Source: Daphnia pulex
Lineage: Eukaryota; Arthropoda; Branchiopoda; Diplostraca; Daphniidae
Assembly: GCF_021134715.1 (NCBI RefSeq)
Contig: NC_060019.1
Location: 6,758,001 to 6,822,000, forward strand
Length of the DNA stretch: 64,000 nucleotides
Direction of reading: 5' to 3'
Positions within the stretch are counted from its first letter, which is position 1; every line of letters starts with the position of its first letter. Of this stretch, positions 1 through 11,381 are shown in pieces. A model generated the notes under the pieces. It was not told the origin of the DNA. It did no database searches and saw nothing but the letters and a program-made list of their open reading frames with translations. A program made the position numbers and the translations under genes.

Positions 1-700
1 GGAGCCGGGAGCCCCTCTTGCGCGACCCCTTGCCCACGCGGGTGTTCGAGGACGTCTCTACAGACCTCTTCCAGTTCGGCCAGCTCCACTTTTTGGGCTG
101 GCAGGGGGTTCAGCATCAATGGCTGGTTCGGGCTGGCCCGTTGTTCATCAATGGCGCCATGATCCGTCCGCCCGTGAGGTTTCTCAGGACATCGTGGAGT
201 CCTTTACCAATCACGTCGTCCCGGCGAGGCTTCGATCCGACAACGGCCCAAAATTCGAGGCTCACGCCTTCCAGTCTGTGTTGCGCAAATGGGGAGTTGT
301 TTGGGTCAATTTTACTCTGTGTTATTCCCAGAGGAACGGACATGCAAAGGTGGTGGTGGCGGCCATGAAGGATTTCGTAGCCAAAATTGCGCCAACCGGT
401 GACGTGACGTCGGAAGCTTTCGTCCAGGGGTTCTGGAGTTCCGGAATACCCCCAGAGAAAATAATGGACTCTCCCCGGCAAAGATGGTGTTCGGCCATCA
501 ACTGCGATCTATCATTCCGGCACATCGTTCTTCCTTCAAGACCCGTTGGCAGACACCAGACAGTTGTGGAAGCAAGAGATCGCCAAGCAGAACTTGGCGC
601 TTCCATTAAATTCCGCTATGACGAGCATGCCCGGTACCGACCGTACCGCATCAAATTCACGAGCGGTAGCGTCCTATGGCGTAATCGACCTTTCCTCAGC
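1..700 (+). pseudogene. Decayed Gypsy integrase 3' end
   Basis: This is the 3' part of an LTR-retrotransposon pol gene, covering the integrase catalytic core and the C-terminal tail. The translation parallels the intact Gypsy element at 22.7-28.4 kb block by block: a DPLPT..VFEDVS.DLFQ stretch, [16 protein letters not shown] (second catalytic Asp region), and a final [14 protein letters not shown]. Those blocks fall in different reading frames, with a frame change near position 110-125 and another near 430-440. The integrase is therefore broken. No LTR is recognisable downstream, and the 5' part lies outside the window. It is a diverged relative rather than a copy of the downstream element. 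Confidence 0.8.
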
Positions 701-2437
701 CCCATGACGGCGATTCCGGGCAGCAAAGCAACTCCCACCTGCGAGGCGAGCGGCGATGGAGATCGCGAGTTGAGCTGTAGCCGAACGGTTGCGAACGGAA
801 CCCCCACTCCTTCCAACGCAGCAACTGCTCTGGCCACGAGCAATAAACTTCCCTTACCGATTTTACGGCGCGGAGCGCGCGCAAGAAGAAACAGGGTTCA
901 TGAGGAGTCAGTTTTAGTTGTGTAGAGGCTGGAAGTGAACGCTGAAGCGGTGTTACCTGGGAAAACAATTACGATTGCACTTAGCAACCAGACAAAGACA
1001 TAACAATTTCACGCATTATCGAGTCAGATGAGCATTTTCCACTAATTTTGATTAGTATTGGTTCGTAAAATATATTACATAAAATTGATAATGAATCGTA
1101 CAAGTCAAATGTTGAAGTTGATACATCGAGGGATTGGGATGCGAGAGGACCGAGTTTAGATCCATGCATGGGGCATATATTTGTTTCACTCATTTTAATT
1201 TCTTTGTTTCGAAATCCATTTGACGTTCATTTTCGGACGTCAAATGGAGTACCAGTTTGGACGTTCATGGGATTGGACGTTTTGACGTCCAAAACAATAA
1301 AAATGACATCCAGCCCAAACAGTGCGGACGACTTTGAAACGTCCTATGGACGTACGTGTGCTAGTAGGGAATCAACGTAAGTCGAATGGTATCCAATATT
1401 TTAAGCCGGTTATTTGGCATTAAGTCTTCGTACACTTCAATCGGAGCATTGTTCATTGCTAGATGAATCAAATCGCTTTTAGCTAACGCAGGGGTCGACA
1501 TATCGGTATAAAGAGCTCACTCTACCCGTGGAACGGCGGCCTCCAAGGTGGAATATTCTGGTTTACCTATCTAAACAATTCTTCTTACAGATAGATGGGC
1601 AACGGAAAGTTTGTTCTCAACACACTATAATAAGAGCATCGTCATAGAAAATTTCCAGGATGCAATTCTGGGAGTAGAGTGAATACTAAACTTCGAATAA
1701 TTAAGGTAGAGCTAATTGAGTACAATTAGAAAATTTATCAAGATTTCGTAACGATTGATGAGTATTTGGAATTATATGAAATTAGAGAGACCTTAACTAA
1801 GTTAAGGAACCCACTCACCATCCCAAAAGTTGTTTAAAAGTTGTTTTGTATTCATAGGGGTCGTTGGAATGGCTATCGACCGTCACTCAGTCATCAAGAT
1901 GGAGAGGATTCCGTTACTCACAGAATTGCTATTTATTAGTTAGGTATAGAAAGCCTGAAGGTGGCGAGTGGCATAACCGTCCGAAGAAGGAAACCCGTTT
2001 TTATTTTGCTTTTGTGTCAAATGGCTGTAAACATCAATCGTGCGACCTCGAGCAATTTTCTACTTGTATGGAAATTTCGGGTCTAGATGAGATTACTAGA
2101 TGGCGTGTGCCATCTAGTAGAGGTACAGTCAAGTCCATTGACATGCGCGGGGGGTCCCTTACCCTACGCGGGAAAAAATTTAGCGTTGCATTGAGTGTAC
2201 GAGGCGCGAAAGGTATTTTCCTACCGTTCTTGGTTTGGGTAAGAAAATAGAAACCCATGAATGGTAGGAAAATGGATTGGACGAATATTGAACTCGTCAA
2301 ATTCCCGAGATATGCAAAGAGATAGGGAAGGAATTTCGGCTACAAAAAGTAAGAAGAGCATATAAAATATATAAATATAAAATGAATTTTCAACATAAAA
2401 AATCTAACAATGAACGTCAAAAACCCGAATATTCTAC
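701..2437. other. No recognisable gene
   Basis: No supported gene is seen here. A 128-codon open frame on the plus strand at 1864-2250 has no recognisable domain and no splice or promoter context, so it is not called. A TIR-element remnant is listed separately at 1215-1372. Confidence 0.5.
1215..1372. repeat. Fragment of a TIR element rich in GACGTC/GGACGT motifs
   Basis: The stretch carries repeated GACGT, GGACGT and GACGTCC words and ends with GTGTGCTAGTAGGG. That end resembles the right terminus GTGTGCTACCAGGG of the element at 63315-63920, which also has dense GGACAT/GACGTC words. The left terminus is not evident, so this is probably a truncated copy of a related non-autonomous element. 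Confidence 0.35.
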
Positions 2438-2894
2438 CTTCTTTATCACTTTGTGTTCGTTGTTTAGTTGCTACTTCAGCTTTGTGACGAAGTTGTTGGG
2501 CATGATTGGCGATTTCATCATTGGCTAAATTTGAAGTCATAATGAAAATGGCATCTTTGCAAAATATCGTTTTGCCTCTTCCGTTGGTAATTCTTCCCTT
2601 TAGAAAATTAGGAATAAATGAATCCATTTTCGTTGCACAAACTTTAAACAGCTAGTCCAAACCTTACTTCGTCAAATAGCTGGAGTAAAACAGTCAATAC
2701 ATCAGGATGTGCCTTGTCTACCTCATCAAGTAACACGACAGCCTAAGAAATAACAAACAACCGTGAAATATTTTATTTTTATAATTAATGCATAACAAAT
2801 TTGGTTACGTAGGACATTTTTCAAGTTTCTTTGTCAGCTGTCCACTTTCTTTATAACCAACATAGCCAGGAGGAGATCCAATTATTTTGGAGAC
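2438..2894 (-). pseudogene. CLPB/Skd3-like AAA+ chaperone fragment (three exons)
   Basis: Three minus-strand exon-like blocks translate into the core of a ClpB/Skd3-type AAA+ disaggregase. Block 2894-2809 gives IIGSPPGYVGYKESGQLTKK, the pore-loop region. Block about 2743-2661 gives [17 protein letters not shown], the Walker B motif. Block 2597-2438 gives [18 protein letters not shown], the sensor-1 region. Each block has plausible AG/GT borders. The join between the first two does not keep frame: the first ends with two spare bases, and the next would need one base before GCT but starts directly with it. No N-terminal ankyrin part and no C-terminal D2 small domain is seen. It is most likely a gene fragment or pseudogene. 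Confidence 0.7.
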
Positions 2895-3011
2895 CTAAAA
2901 ATTAAAAATGTCAACATGATCTGAAACAACTAGATTCCTTCTGGCTAAATCTTCTGGTCTAAGCTTGCAAAAAATAAAAACATAATTGTTAACATAGATG
3001 ATCGAAATGTT

Positions 3012-3075
3012 TAGCGTAATGGATTGCAGTTTCGCCTGCCACTACGAAGACCGTGGGTTAAAATCTCAATGAAGT
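3012..3075 (+). repeat. Degenerate tRNA-derived sequence (SINE-like)
   Basis: TAGCGTAATGG resembles a pol III box A. GGGTTAAAATCTC, about 40 bases downstream, resembles box B. Between them a TTCG/CGAA stem encloses a loop with GCC, as in tRNA-Gly. The acceptor stem is not paired, so this is a tRNA-derived repeat or dead tRNA, not a working gene. Confidence 0.45.
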
Positions 3076-4812
3076 TGTAATTATCAGTTATCGAATTTAA
3101 AAAATTTAATTTAATAAAGTGGAAATTGTTCACAAAATTTATCGGTAAATTATTAACTGCTATAAAAGACAAAGAAGCTATAAAAAAACATATCAACTTG
3201 AACATTTGATATTTAAAAGCATTTAGCACTTCTTGGGTTTTGCGGCTTTATAAGATGGACGAACAAATAGAGTTGGCTTTGGCATAAATAACTTCAAAAG
3301 CTATATAAACTGTGCTAATTTCAAATTCTTTTACTATCATTTAATATAGTGAATTTCGAATTTAAAATTGACTTTATTATTTTAGCCCATTTTCTCCCTT
3401 CTATCGCATCCCGCGGTGTTGTCACGATTTCTCTTTTATTTTCGTAGGAGGGCTAAAAATCCCCAACTAGAACATAGGGGAAATTTTCCCACCTCCGAAA
3501 AAAAGACAAAACAGAAAACATTTCGTTGTCCCCCCGTCAAAAATTTGAATTTTGGGAACGCCGCGAAAATCAAATTTTTACACAAGGTTCTCTCACGCGT
3601 TCCCAAACTTTGAAAAGGTACTGTATATATCAACATAACATCTACATACCATAAACTCTACTGGGTTTGTTGTTTTTATCATCTTTTTTTGCACAATGTG
3701 CAACCATGATGCCAAAAGGAAAAAACGACATCACACACAAATTTTCATTTAGAGAGGTGTAACTGGAATGCCGAAATCTTCGGCTACTGTAGTTGTTCAA
3801 TAAAAAACTGTATGGCATTAGAGAAGACTCTCGCCCCTTATAAAAAAACTGGTAAGACTGTTTTTTGGAAAAATATCGAAATACCCTTAAAACGTTTTGA
3901 AAATGTTGCATTTTTGTTAAAAGTTCTTTTAACTCTTTCTAGAAACGACTTTATGATGAAACTTCTCAAAAAACTTCCAACGCAAGTTGCAAGATCGACA
4001 TCCCGCACAGGAGTTATCTCGACTTGATAACACACTATATAGGCAGAGTAATCATTATCATTTGTATTACAGGCAGAGTAATAGATAATCATATCTATTG
4101 CCGGCCTGCAGCAGATTAGTAGATAATCATATCTATGAAATGCGAAGCTTTGTGCACAGCCTAAGTAACCTTAAATTTTGTTATAAGTTTACTGTATCAC
4201 CCTGCTCAACATATTCTTTTCCACCCTATCTATGACCTCTTCCCCGTCTTTAATTACCTTCTTTTGCGGTAGACAGTCTCAACCGAAGCATAGGCCGCGC
4301 ATAAACTCCAGTTGCGTTCTTGGGAGGACGGCAACAATGTACAGAAACAGAGACAAAAGACCAGTCTAAACCAAAATAGTCCAGTTCTTTCATGTAGCCT
4401 ATTGTTCTACAGTACAGTACCCACCAAGCAATTAAGAACACCCCCTCGTTTTGCGTGTATTCTTATGACGCTATGTGCCCCGCAAAAACTCGAATGACTT
4501 TTTAACGGCTATAGATAGAATTTTTCCCGATGAGAAGAAAGAACGATCGATAAAACATACATACATGACATTTCTGTAGGACTTGCCCCCACGTCCCTAC
4601 ACCTCGTTTATAGATTAAGTACACGCGCGTTTCCCTCCAAAAGCACAGTGTTAAACTGACTTTTTCATAAATAAAAAAAAACTTTTCTTTATGCCAAAAG
4701 TTTCGGCTTCATTTACTTAATAGAATCGTGAATTTATTTCATTGAAAAAATATAAGATTCTTTCCTATCCCTTGAAATTTGCTTCCTCCAAAAATGAGGG
4801 GCAAAAATAGGA
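3076..4812. other. No recognisable gene; small direct repeats
   Basis: No coding region is supported. Short direct repeats are visible: AGGCAGAGTAA at 4041 and 4071, and AGATAATCATATCTAT at 4083 and 4121. The rest is A/T-rich sequence without a clear identity. Confidence 0.45.
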
Positions 4813-5217
4813 TCTTCTCCTCCAGCCACTAGAGGCGCTGGCCAGTGCGCTTTCTAGATAACAAAAACACCAAGATTTTAATGGCGGGACTTAGTGAATG
4901 AAAATGTAAGATGTCTTGGTTGAATTCTACTTACCAATTACAGTCTTATGAATAATTAGACGTTGAGAACGTGAGACACCCAAAATTTTAAAAAAATATA
5001 TTAGGGTGATTAAAAATCGTTGCAAAGCCATAATTTTGCCATACAAATATTGGCCACATAGATATCTAACTAATTTAGTAACTCGGAATAAATACAAAAA
5101 TTGTATGTGCATTAATTAACTGTCGTTTTGCTATTGAAAACTCAAAATTGAGTTATTTGCATTTTTTTTTAATCTGGAACGCGCATATGCCAGCGCCCTT
5201 AGTGGCTGGAGGAAAAG
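4813..5217. repeat. TIR element, about 400 bp (MITE-like)
   Basis: The left end CTTCTCCTCCAGCCACTAGA is matched in inverted orientation by the right end, near 5190-5217 (CCTTAGTGGCTGGAGGAAAA). The terminal inverted repeat is about 37 bp with a few mismatches and contains GCGCTGGC on both sides. The interior is A/T-rich with no ORF. No clear target duplication was found. It lies next to the gustatory-receptor pseudogene. Confidence 0.55.
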
Positions 5218-5404
5218 TTGGGCCATTCCATGGTATTTAAATTTTATTTGTCACTGTATCTCACCGATTTTGATGAAAAAAATAATGTTGTAAGTCATGG
5301 TTATAGTCATCCGTTAAAGTTTCTTGAGCAGGCAAATGGCTCTCTATGTTTTAAGTTTAATTGGACGGAAGGGATACTACGGTGCCTACCGTATCCCCAA
5401 TATT

Positions 5405-6774
5405 TTACGCCTTTTTCTCTTTTTCTTTCTCAGATAAAGGAAGAGAAGAATGGAAGGAAAAAAAAGGGAATGCAACATTGCCATCACTCTCTAAAAAAGC
5501 ATTTTCATGAATAAAACTGTAAATGTAGACAAAAGCGTAGGTGAAAAAAGATATGAATTTCGTAGTCAATAGAAATACAACTGGAGCGGAGAAAATGTCA
5601 TTGATTTCTGACGAAGCTCGACAGAGGCTGTCAAATATCTTGGCTCTTTGTCTCAATGTTTTAAAGTTTTCGTCCCTACACATAAATAAATTGAATTTTA
5701 TGTCATATCAATTATTATCATTGAATTATAACATTAATTATAACTTTTAGATAGATTGATGTGTTCACTCGTGTACTAGTTGTCGCTTTTTTTGTTTTTG
5801 AGCCCCCACTTCTTTATTTTTTAATATTTTTTATCCCCGCTAGACTTAAAAAAAAGAGGAAAATATTAGCTATTAAAAGCGTATTTTTAGTTTCTGACAA
5901 TTTGCTTTGTTGAAACCAAAAGCGCTTTGAAAATGAAGGAGGGTGGGTCGATTCGGGGGGCAACATGCTCATGTACGCGGGGTAGGATGGCCCATGTTAT
6001 TCTTACGGGCTAAAAGAACACCTGGCGATGGCGTCATCAACTAAATTTTCCGAAAAATATTCCCTCCCATCTCTAACCCAGCAACACAAGTTGCCCCGAG
6101 AAAAGGTTTCTTTGTTATTATTGCGTTTTCAAGCAATAATTTTGTTAATAAAAATAAATAAAAATTGGTTTCTGAAAGAGGAAAGAATTTCCTTTCAGAA
6201 ACTTATTTTATAAAAGTTTTAAGTTAACTAGGGAAGTCCACAAAAGAAAAAAGAAAACGAAATGGACGACACGATTTAAGGGCCAAAATTTTTTTTTAGT
6301 TGTTGTTTCCATACTACATGGACTATTTCCGTAATTTTTTTTTAAGATGCGCATTATTAAAACCTATAACTGGTAATTTTAAAAATGCAATCCATCGGTC
6401 GCAAGAGGACGAAAAACGCTGGGTGCCAAGTTACCCACTACATTAATTGCCCCGTTCTCCCTAAACAGCGAGATAATAAAATCTCAGCAAAGCGAGACAT
6501 TTGTGTTACAGAAAAAAGTATAAGGACAGTAACTGGCATCATACTTTGTCAGTTGATAAACTCTCTCCCACATCATTGGAAAAGAATGCCATTGTTACAA
6601 CACTTACGATCTGAAAAATTGAAATCAAGACGAACCACCAAATGGTGCGATGTTTAAAAGAGAAAGTGAATTTGGAAAATTTTTGGGTTGCCAAATCTTG
6701 TTCTATTGTATAAGGAATTATGCCACAGGCTTGAAACAGGCTAACAAAGGGTGTAATGGTTCGAACACAGACAT
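5405..6774 (-). pseudogene. Gustatory receptor (7tm_7) pseudogene
   Basis: This is a broken paralogue of the receptor gene at 18.1-19.8 kb. The ATG at 6774-6772 and the first-exon sequence down to about 6463 align with exon 1 of that gene, including the segment read antisense as a CATCATTGGAAAAG-type stretch. Below 6463 the match stops. Exon 2 is missing altogether. Exon 3 is recognisable from 5675 (acceptor TGTGTAG) to about 5480, with KIFDSLCRASSEINDIFSAP and a transmembrane-like VVFLLTTKFI. After that it runs into unrelated low-complexity sequence. Exons 4-6 are not seen. The upstream region is also duplicated and is interrupted by a solo LTR. Confidence 0.8.
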
Positions 6775-6959
6775 GTTCAGAAACTGTTTTGCTACGGAAT
6801 TATATACGACCGGGACTGATGCATAGAATAAGTTCTAACGACAATTCTTTTTATATGCTTCTGCATTTGAAGGTATCTATTATTATGGGCTGATGTAACC
6901 ATGGAAATGAGCCTGTTTGAATTATCTGTCTACCACAACATAAATGCACTATAATATAT

Positions 6960-7426
6960 TGTGAGAACTGAAAAGTCACTCACTCAAACACGGTGATAGA
7001 CAGGGTAAAGAATTTATTGTAGAACATACATGGCTTTACGGTCCTACATGCGAAGTGCGAGACTTCTCTAGCATGAGGCGGGCAAATACAAAAACATAAC
7101 TACAATGGAAAAAGAAGAAACAATAACCCGACAGAATGTGACATCCTGCGACGGGTGGGCCAGAAGGACTGAGCTCTAGAAAGAGTGAGCCAACACTAGA
7201 CCGACTGAACAGTCTAGCATTGACTGAAGAAGAACTGCGTTGGGTGGGGTTTTATACAAGTAAAAACAGGGTCAAACGCGGTCATTGACAGTAAAGTCAA
7301 GGTTAGCGTGGGTCATAAAAAAGAAGGGGGGAATGACTTCTATCGAGGTCAGCGAGAGAGCAATAAACAAACGAGGGGAATGAACTATTTTGCCGATAAC
7401 TAGAACGCTGACAGCCAATCCTTACA
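6960..7426 (-). mobile_element. Solo LTR, 467 bp
   Basis: The segment starts TGTGAGAACTG and ends AATCCTTACA, and is flanked on both sides by ATAT. The paralogous region at about 19920-19960 lacks it and shows the uninterrupted site, so the insertion borders are supported by comparison. Read on the minus strand it has a TATA box (TGTATAAAACC, near 7250), TCAGT initiator-like words shortly downstream, and an AATAAA near its 3' end (about 7010). These are the usual parts of a retrotransposon LTR. No internal region is left, so it is a solo LTR of unknown family. Confidence 0.7.
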
Positions 7427-8690
7427 ATATGATGGTTTTCGCAATAATGTAGTAATTAGTCACAAAAGGGTAATAACTTGTCGTATCTTGCCTGTTGTCT
7501 ATGGATGACAACTGAATTATTAAAACGCATTACAGGGTAGTAGAAATGTTCACACAACATTGTGACGCATATCTCATGTTACAGTTGTAGTTTAGATCAA
7601 TCACCGGTAAAAAGGCTACATCAGCTTTGCATGCGACATTTAGTAGCCTAATTGTACTAAATGTTTTTAAAAGCAAACAGTGGAACTGAACTGGCATAAC
7701 CTTACTCGTGATGTCTTATGGTAATTCAAAGTCTGATCAAAGTAAACTTTCGCTCAATCTTGTGCTCAATGGATGTAGCAAAAGACGGATGAAGGGTAGG
7801 GACAAGATTTCGCCTTTAATTGTAACTTACTAATAGACGAAGACAAAGATAAATCCATATACCAATAATCAAACCTGTCAGGCCGGCATATGTGTGCCAC
7901 TCTTTACAAGTAAACAATTAACATAAATAGTTAGCTATGACCATAGTAAAAACGGATTTCCATATAGACAGAGCAGACCAAAGAAACAAAGCAAGCCACC
8001 TGGCGATGAAAATGTTTTAGACGGAACTATCCCGGATTGCTCTTTTCGCTGTTATGAATGGAAGCAAAAGAAAAAGAAAATGGGTGTAAAAAAGAGAAAT
8101 TCGGATTACGCGATTGAGTTTTTTATCCATTACAACACATTTTTGCATTAGCTAGATATTTGATCTCAGAGTAGCTAGCTGTCTGAAAGGATTGAATCAT
8201 GGGTTGAAACGAATTGAAAAATAAAATAAATGTCATTGCGCTGTACAAGAAAACGGGTCATTTGTCGTTTTGTAGAAAACAATAAAACAGTTTTTGTAAT
8301 AAACTTCCGTAAACTTCATCAGGCAGCCATGATCCAACCAATTCAATCGTTCACTTCACTCACTCTTCCTTGACTAATTCGAGAGCACCTATATTAGGTA
8401 CATGATGAAGATGAAGGAACACCTATCAGCAAGTAAAATATCGACAACTCACAGTTGATTCTCGTCCAATTGTGTATTTAGAACCTTTTTGCTGAGATGA
8501 CATTTAAGCAGGCTTATAGAGAAATTTGTGCACTTAGTAAGGAATCGGATTTGTATAGCCTGCTAGTGTGATTTGAATAAGTGAGGGTAACAATAACTAG
8601 GCTAAGGGAAACATCCAGTGAGGGAAATGTTTATACTAAAACCGAGGATAAAGTTAAGATAAATTATCGTTATTAGCTCGCACCGGATTC
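7427..8690. other. Duplicated receptor-upstream DNA, no gene seen
   Basis: The first few hundred bases (for example GTAATTAGTCACAAAAGGGT and TATCTTGCCTGTTG) match the region upstream of the receptor gene near 19940-20010. Further blocks near 7740-7900 match 20070-20110 and 20690-20780. The remainder up to the expansin-like stop codon is its 3' flank. No gene is recognised. Confidence 0.5.
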
Positions 8691-8692
8691 GT

Positions 8693-9466
8693 TTATCGGA
8701 ATATCTGTACTTGTCCTCCATTTTGACAGTTGCCGATCCGGAATGAAGAAGACGATCCATCTTCATAACGAAATACAACTTCGGTATTGCTCTGAAATAG
8801 GGGGTTTCCAGATCCGTTACATTCGAACCAACCGTCGTTATTCCGGTGGCCTGTCACTCCAGCCGCAACAGCTGACGAACTGATCCTACCTCCGGTGTTA
8901 ACGACTCCAAGGATTACGAAGTAATTATTAGTAGTTTCGGAATTGGGGCGGTAGTAGCAGATGGCATCATTTCCATTTAAAGGGTTTCGGTTGGTCAACG
9001 AAACACTGCAATCGACGATACCGGGCGACTGGTTCGAAGTGGCTCGTCGCCAGGTCTTGCCGATCATGTCCACCCCGCAGGAATCGCTGTTCAGGTTGCA
9101 AGTGCTGGCCACAACGGCATCAATCGGTCCGTTTCCGCAGTCGATCCGCAAGAATTGACTGCACAATCCTTGACGCCACTTGAGGTTTCCGAGTGCTTGC
9201 GATTGTCCAAGAGCTATCGCGTCGGTTACCGCGTAATCAGCTTGCGGCATTTCACATCCGCCAGCATCAGATTGCTCCGCCCAAAAAGTGCCTTTGACAT
9301 TACGATTGCCAGAATTTCCATTTCCTAAAAAAATTTGTGATTTTATTATATTTATTGTTGTAACACTTTGTAACCAGAGATATTCAAAATGGTTTTAAAT
9401 CGGGTTTAAAATGTACATACCGTCACCGTCGTTCCACGCCTGTGCGTCCGCTGGATCAAACATTAT
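8693..9466 (-). CDS. Expansin-like secreted protein, exons after the BEL insertion
   Basis: This is most of a roughly 242-residue secreted protein with the two-domain layout of expansins: a double-psi beta-barrel followed by a beta-sandwich. Exon 3 (9324-8693) encodes GTFWAEQSDAGGCE, LCSQFLRIDCGNGPIDAVV, CGVDMIGKTWRR and SPGIVDCSVSL, in the order expected for the barrel. The Asp in CGVDM sits where expansins have their key aspartate. The C-terminal half, with ICYYRP, VVNTGGRISS and VVFRYEDGS, resembles the expansin binding domain. The exon 2 remainder is 9466-9421 with donor GTATGTAC, and joins exon 3 (acceptor TTTTAG) in frame. Expansins loosen cellulose or chitin-like wall polymers without hydrolysis. 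The start codon and signal peptide lie beyond the transposon at 16.8 kb. It could instead be another barwin/RlpA-like barrel protein. Confidence 0.7.
9462..9466. repeat. Target-site duplication of the BEL element (left copy)
   Basis: The five bases ATTAT directly abut the left LTR and recur at 16814-16818 directly after the right LTR. A 5 bp duplication is usual for BEL/Pao integrases. Removing the element and one copy restores a continuous coding exon of the expansin-like gene. Confidence 0.9.
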
Positions 9467-9798
9467 TGTTACGTATGCGAATTAAACTGAAAATTTAGGC
9501 CTAAGCTTTCCGGACTGTATTTAAATGTTACCTTTAAGTTAGAGACATTCACTTCAACGGCACATAGAAAATGAAGACGATTTGCACGTTGACGAAAGAC
9601 GGACAATCAAGACAGACACTAAGACGAGAACGATAGCGACTGTACATTAGGCAGGAATACTCAAAGGACACTAAAAAGCCGGGAATTCTTTTGTCGCCAT
9701 TTCGACTTTCTTCCCTCGCCTCCGATCCCGCATCTTGCGTGATGAGGGGGGGAAATGAAGCCTCTGCTAGCTATTGGGGTAGTGCGGGATCCGGAACA
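9467..9798 (-). repeat. BEL 3' LTR (332 bp)
   Basis: It begins TGTTACG and ends GGAACA on the plus strand and is repeated at 16478-16813. Because the element is on the minus strand, this is the 3' LTR. The integrase reading frame ends inside it, at 9771. Confidence 0.93.
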
Positions 9799-11381
9799 TC
9801 GCCGGCCCTGCGTTCGAAAGCGGACGCATCCTCCGCATCCCACGACTCCAGCAGGCAGAGCTTCACAGCTAGACGGTGTAGTTCGGTGGTGTTGGTGGAC
9901 GACCGGAGGCGGACGATTGCAGATCTGACGACTCCGTCTGGACCGGTGAAGACCTCGACGACTCGAGCGATTGGCCATTTCCCACGGGGTGTGTCGGGCT
10001 CAATGACGATAACGATATCGCCGATGTTGAGGTTTTTTTGACCGTACAGCCACTTTTTTCGTTCAGCAAGGCCGGGCAAATATTCCCTCATCCAGCGTCT
10101 CCAAAAACAATCGGTGAGGTACTGGGCGGTACGATATTTGCGTTTGGTCGTCATATCGCTGGCGTCGAAAAGGTCGAATGGAATGTAGGGGTTTTCATGG
10201 CCGAGAAGAAGATGATTCGGCGTGATTTGTTCGGGATCTGCCGGATTGACGCTCACATAAGTGAGAGGACGGCCGTTCAGGAGCTTTTCCACTTGGACGA
10301 GCGCAGTTGAAAGAATGTCGTCCGTCAGCGTTTGCTCGTTTAAGATGAATTGAAGAGCGCGTTTTGACGACTGGACGAGCCGTTCCCAGGCTCCACCGAA
10401 GTGTGGCGCTGTGGGGGGGTTGAAGCTCCAGGTCACGTTTCTTCTTTTCACTCCGTCGAGTACAGCTAGCTGATCCATCCGCTGGAGACACTCCGAAAAC
10501 TCACGAACGGCTCCGACAAAGTTGGTGCCGTTATCACTGTGGTAATGCGTGGGGGTCGTGCGTCGGTCTTCGAAGCGGCTGATGCAGTTGATGAATGATG
10601 AGGTGTCGAGCGCGTAAGCCATTTCCAAATGTACGGCCCTGGAAGACATGCACGTGAACAAACGGGCCCAGCGTTTCACCTTGCGGCGAAAAATGATGAC
10701 GTTGAACGGGCCGAAAAAATCCACTCCGGTGTGTGTGAAGGCCGGGTAGAAAGGCTTCAGGCGGTAACCGGGAAGAGCAGACATCATCGGGCACAAGGCT
10801 TTGGCGTTGAGTCGCTTGCATTTGAAGCACTTATTGAGAATTCTTCTCACCGTTTTTCTTCCACCTTGGATCCAGTAAAGTTTGCGAACTTCATGGAATG
10901 TTCTCTCCGGGGTAGAGTGGACGAGCTCGAGATGTTGACTGTAGATCAGTAGCTCCGTTACTCTGGCGCGGGCCGGAAGAATAATTGGGTGGCGGGTTTC
11001 GGGCGGCACTGGCGCATTTTCTATCCTACCACCTACGCGTAGAACTCCAATCTGGTCGATGAAGGGCCATAAAGTGATGAGGCTGGAACTCGCCTCCAAT
11101 CCTTTTCCGTCCTTTAAATTTTCGAAGTCGTCGGGGAAGGCAGAAAGTTGAGCGCGCCGGAATAATTCAGATTCGGCAAGGACAATCTCCGTCTCTGATA
11201 ATTTGTCGAAATTGCGGTGAGATTTGTCCTTTCGGGCGTTGCTGACAAATCGCTTGACGAATCCGACGACGCCAATCAGGAACGGATAACGAGACGTGTT
11301 GATGGTCAGATCGTCGATGGCATCGTGTACTCGGAGCGTTGCGCCGACCCATCTCGTACAGCGGATTTCAGGATCATCCGC
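9771..11381 (-). pseudogene. BEL integrase region of pol
   Basis: The frame is open from just below the stop at 11382 to 9771. It holds an HHCC-like zinc-binding part (LVHSTPERTFHEVRKLYW, then CFKCKRL), the catalytic core with THTGVDFFGPF (Asp), HSDNGTNFVG (Asp) and PHFGGAWERLV (Glu), and a C-terminal part ending inside the 3' LTR. It has no ATG of its own and is in the same frame as the RNase H segment, so it was part of one polyprotein now cut by a single stop codon. Integrase joins the cDNA to host DNA. Confidence 0.85.

Noticed and set aside
1864..2250. 128-codon plus-strand frame as a gene
   Set aside because: No domain, no flanking signals and unusual composition; not enough to support a call.
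5405..5480. Continuation of receptor exon 3 to the end of the open frame
   Set aside because: After NVAFP the sequence no longer matches the paralogue and turns into Ser/Lys/Glu-rich low complexity.
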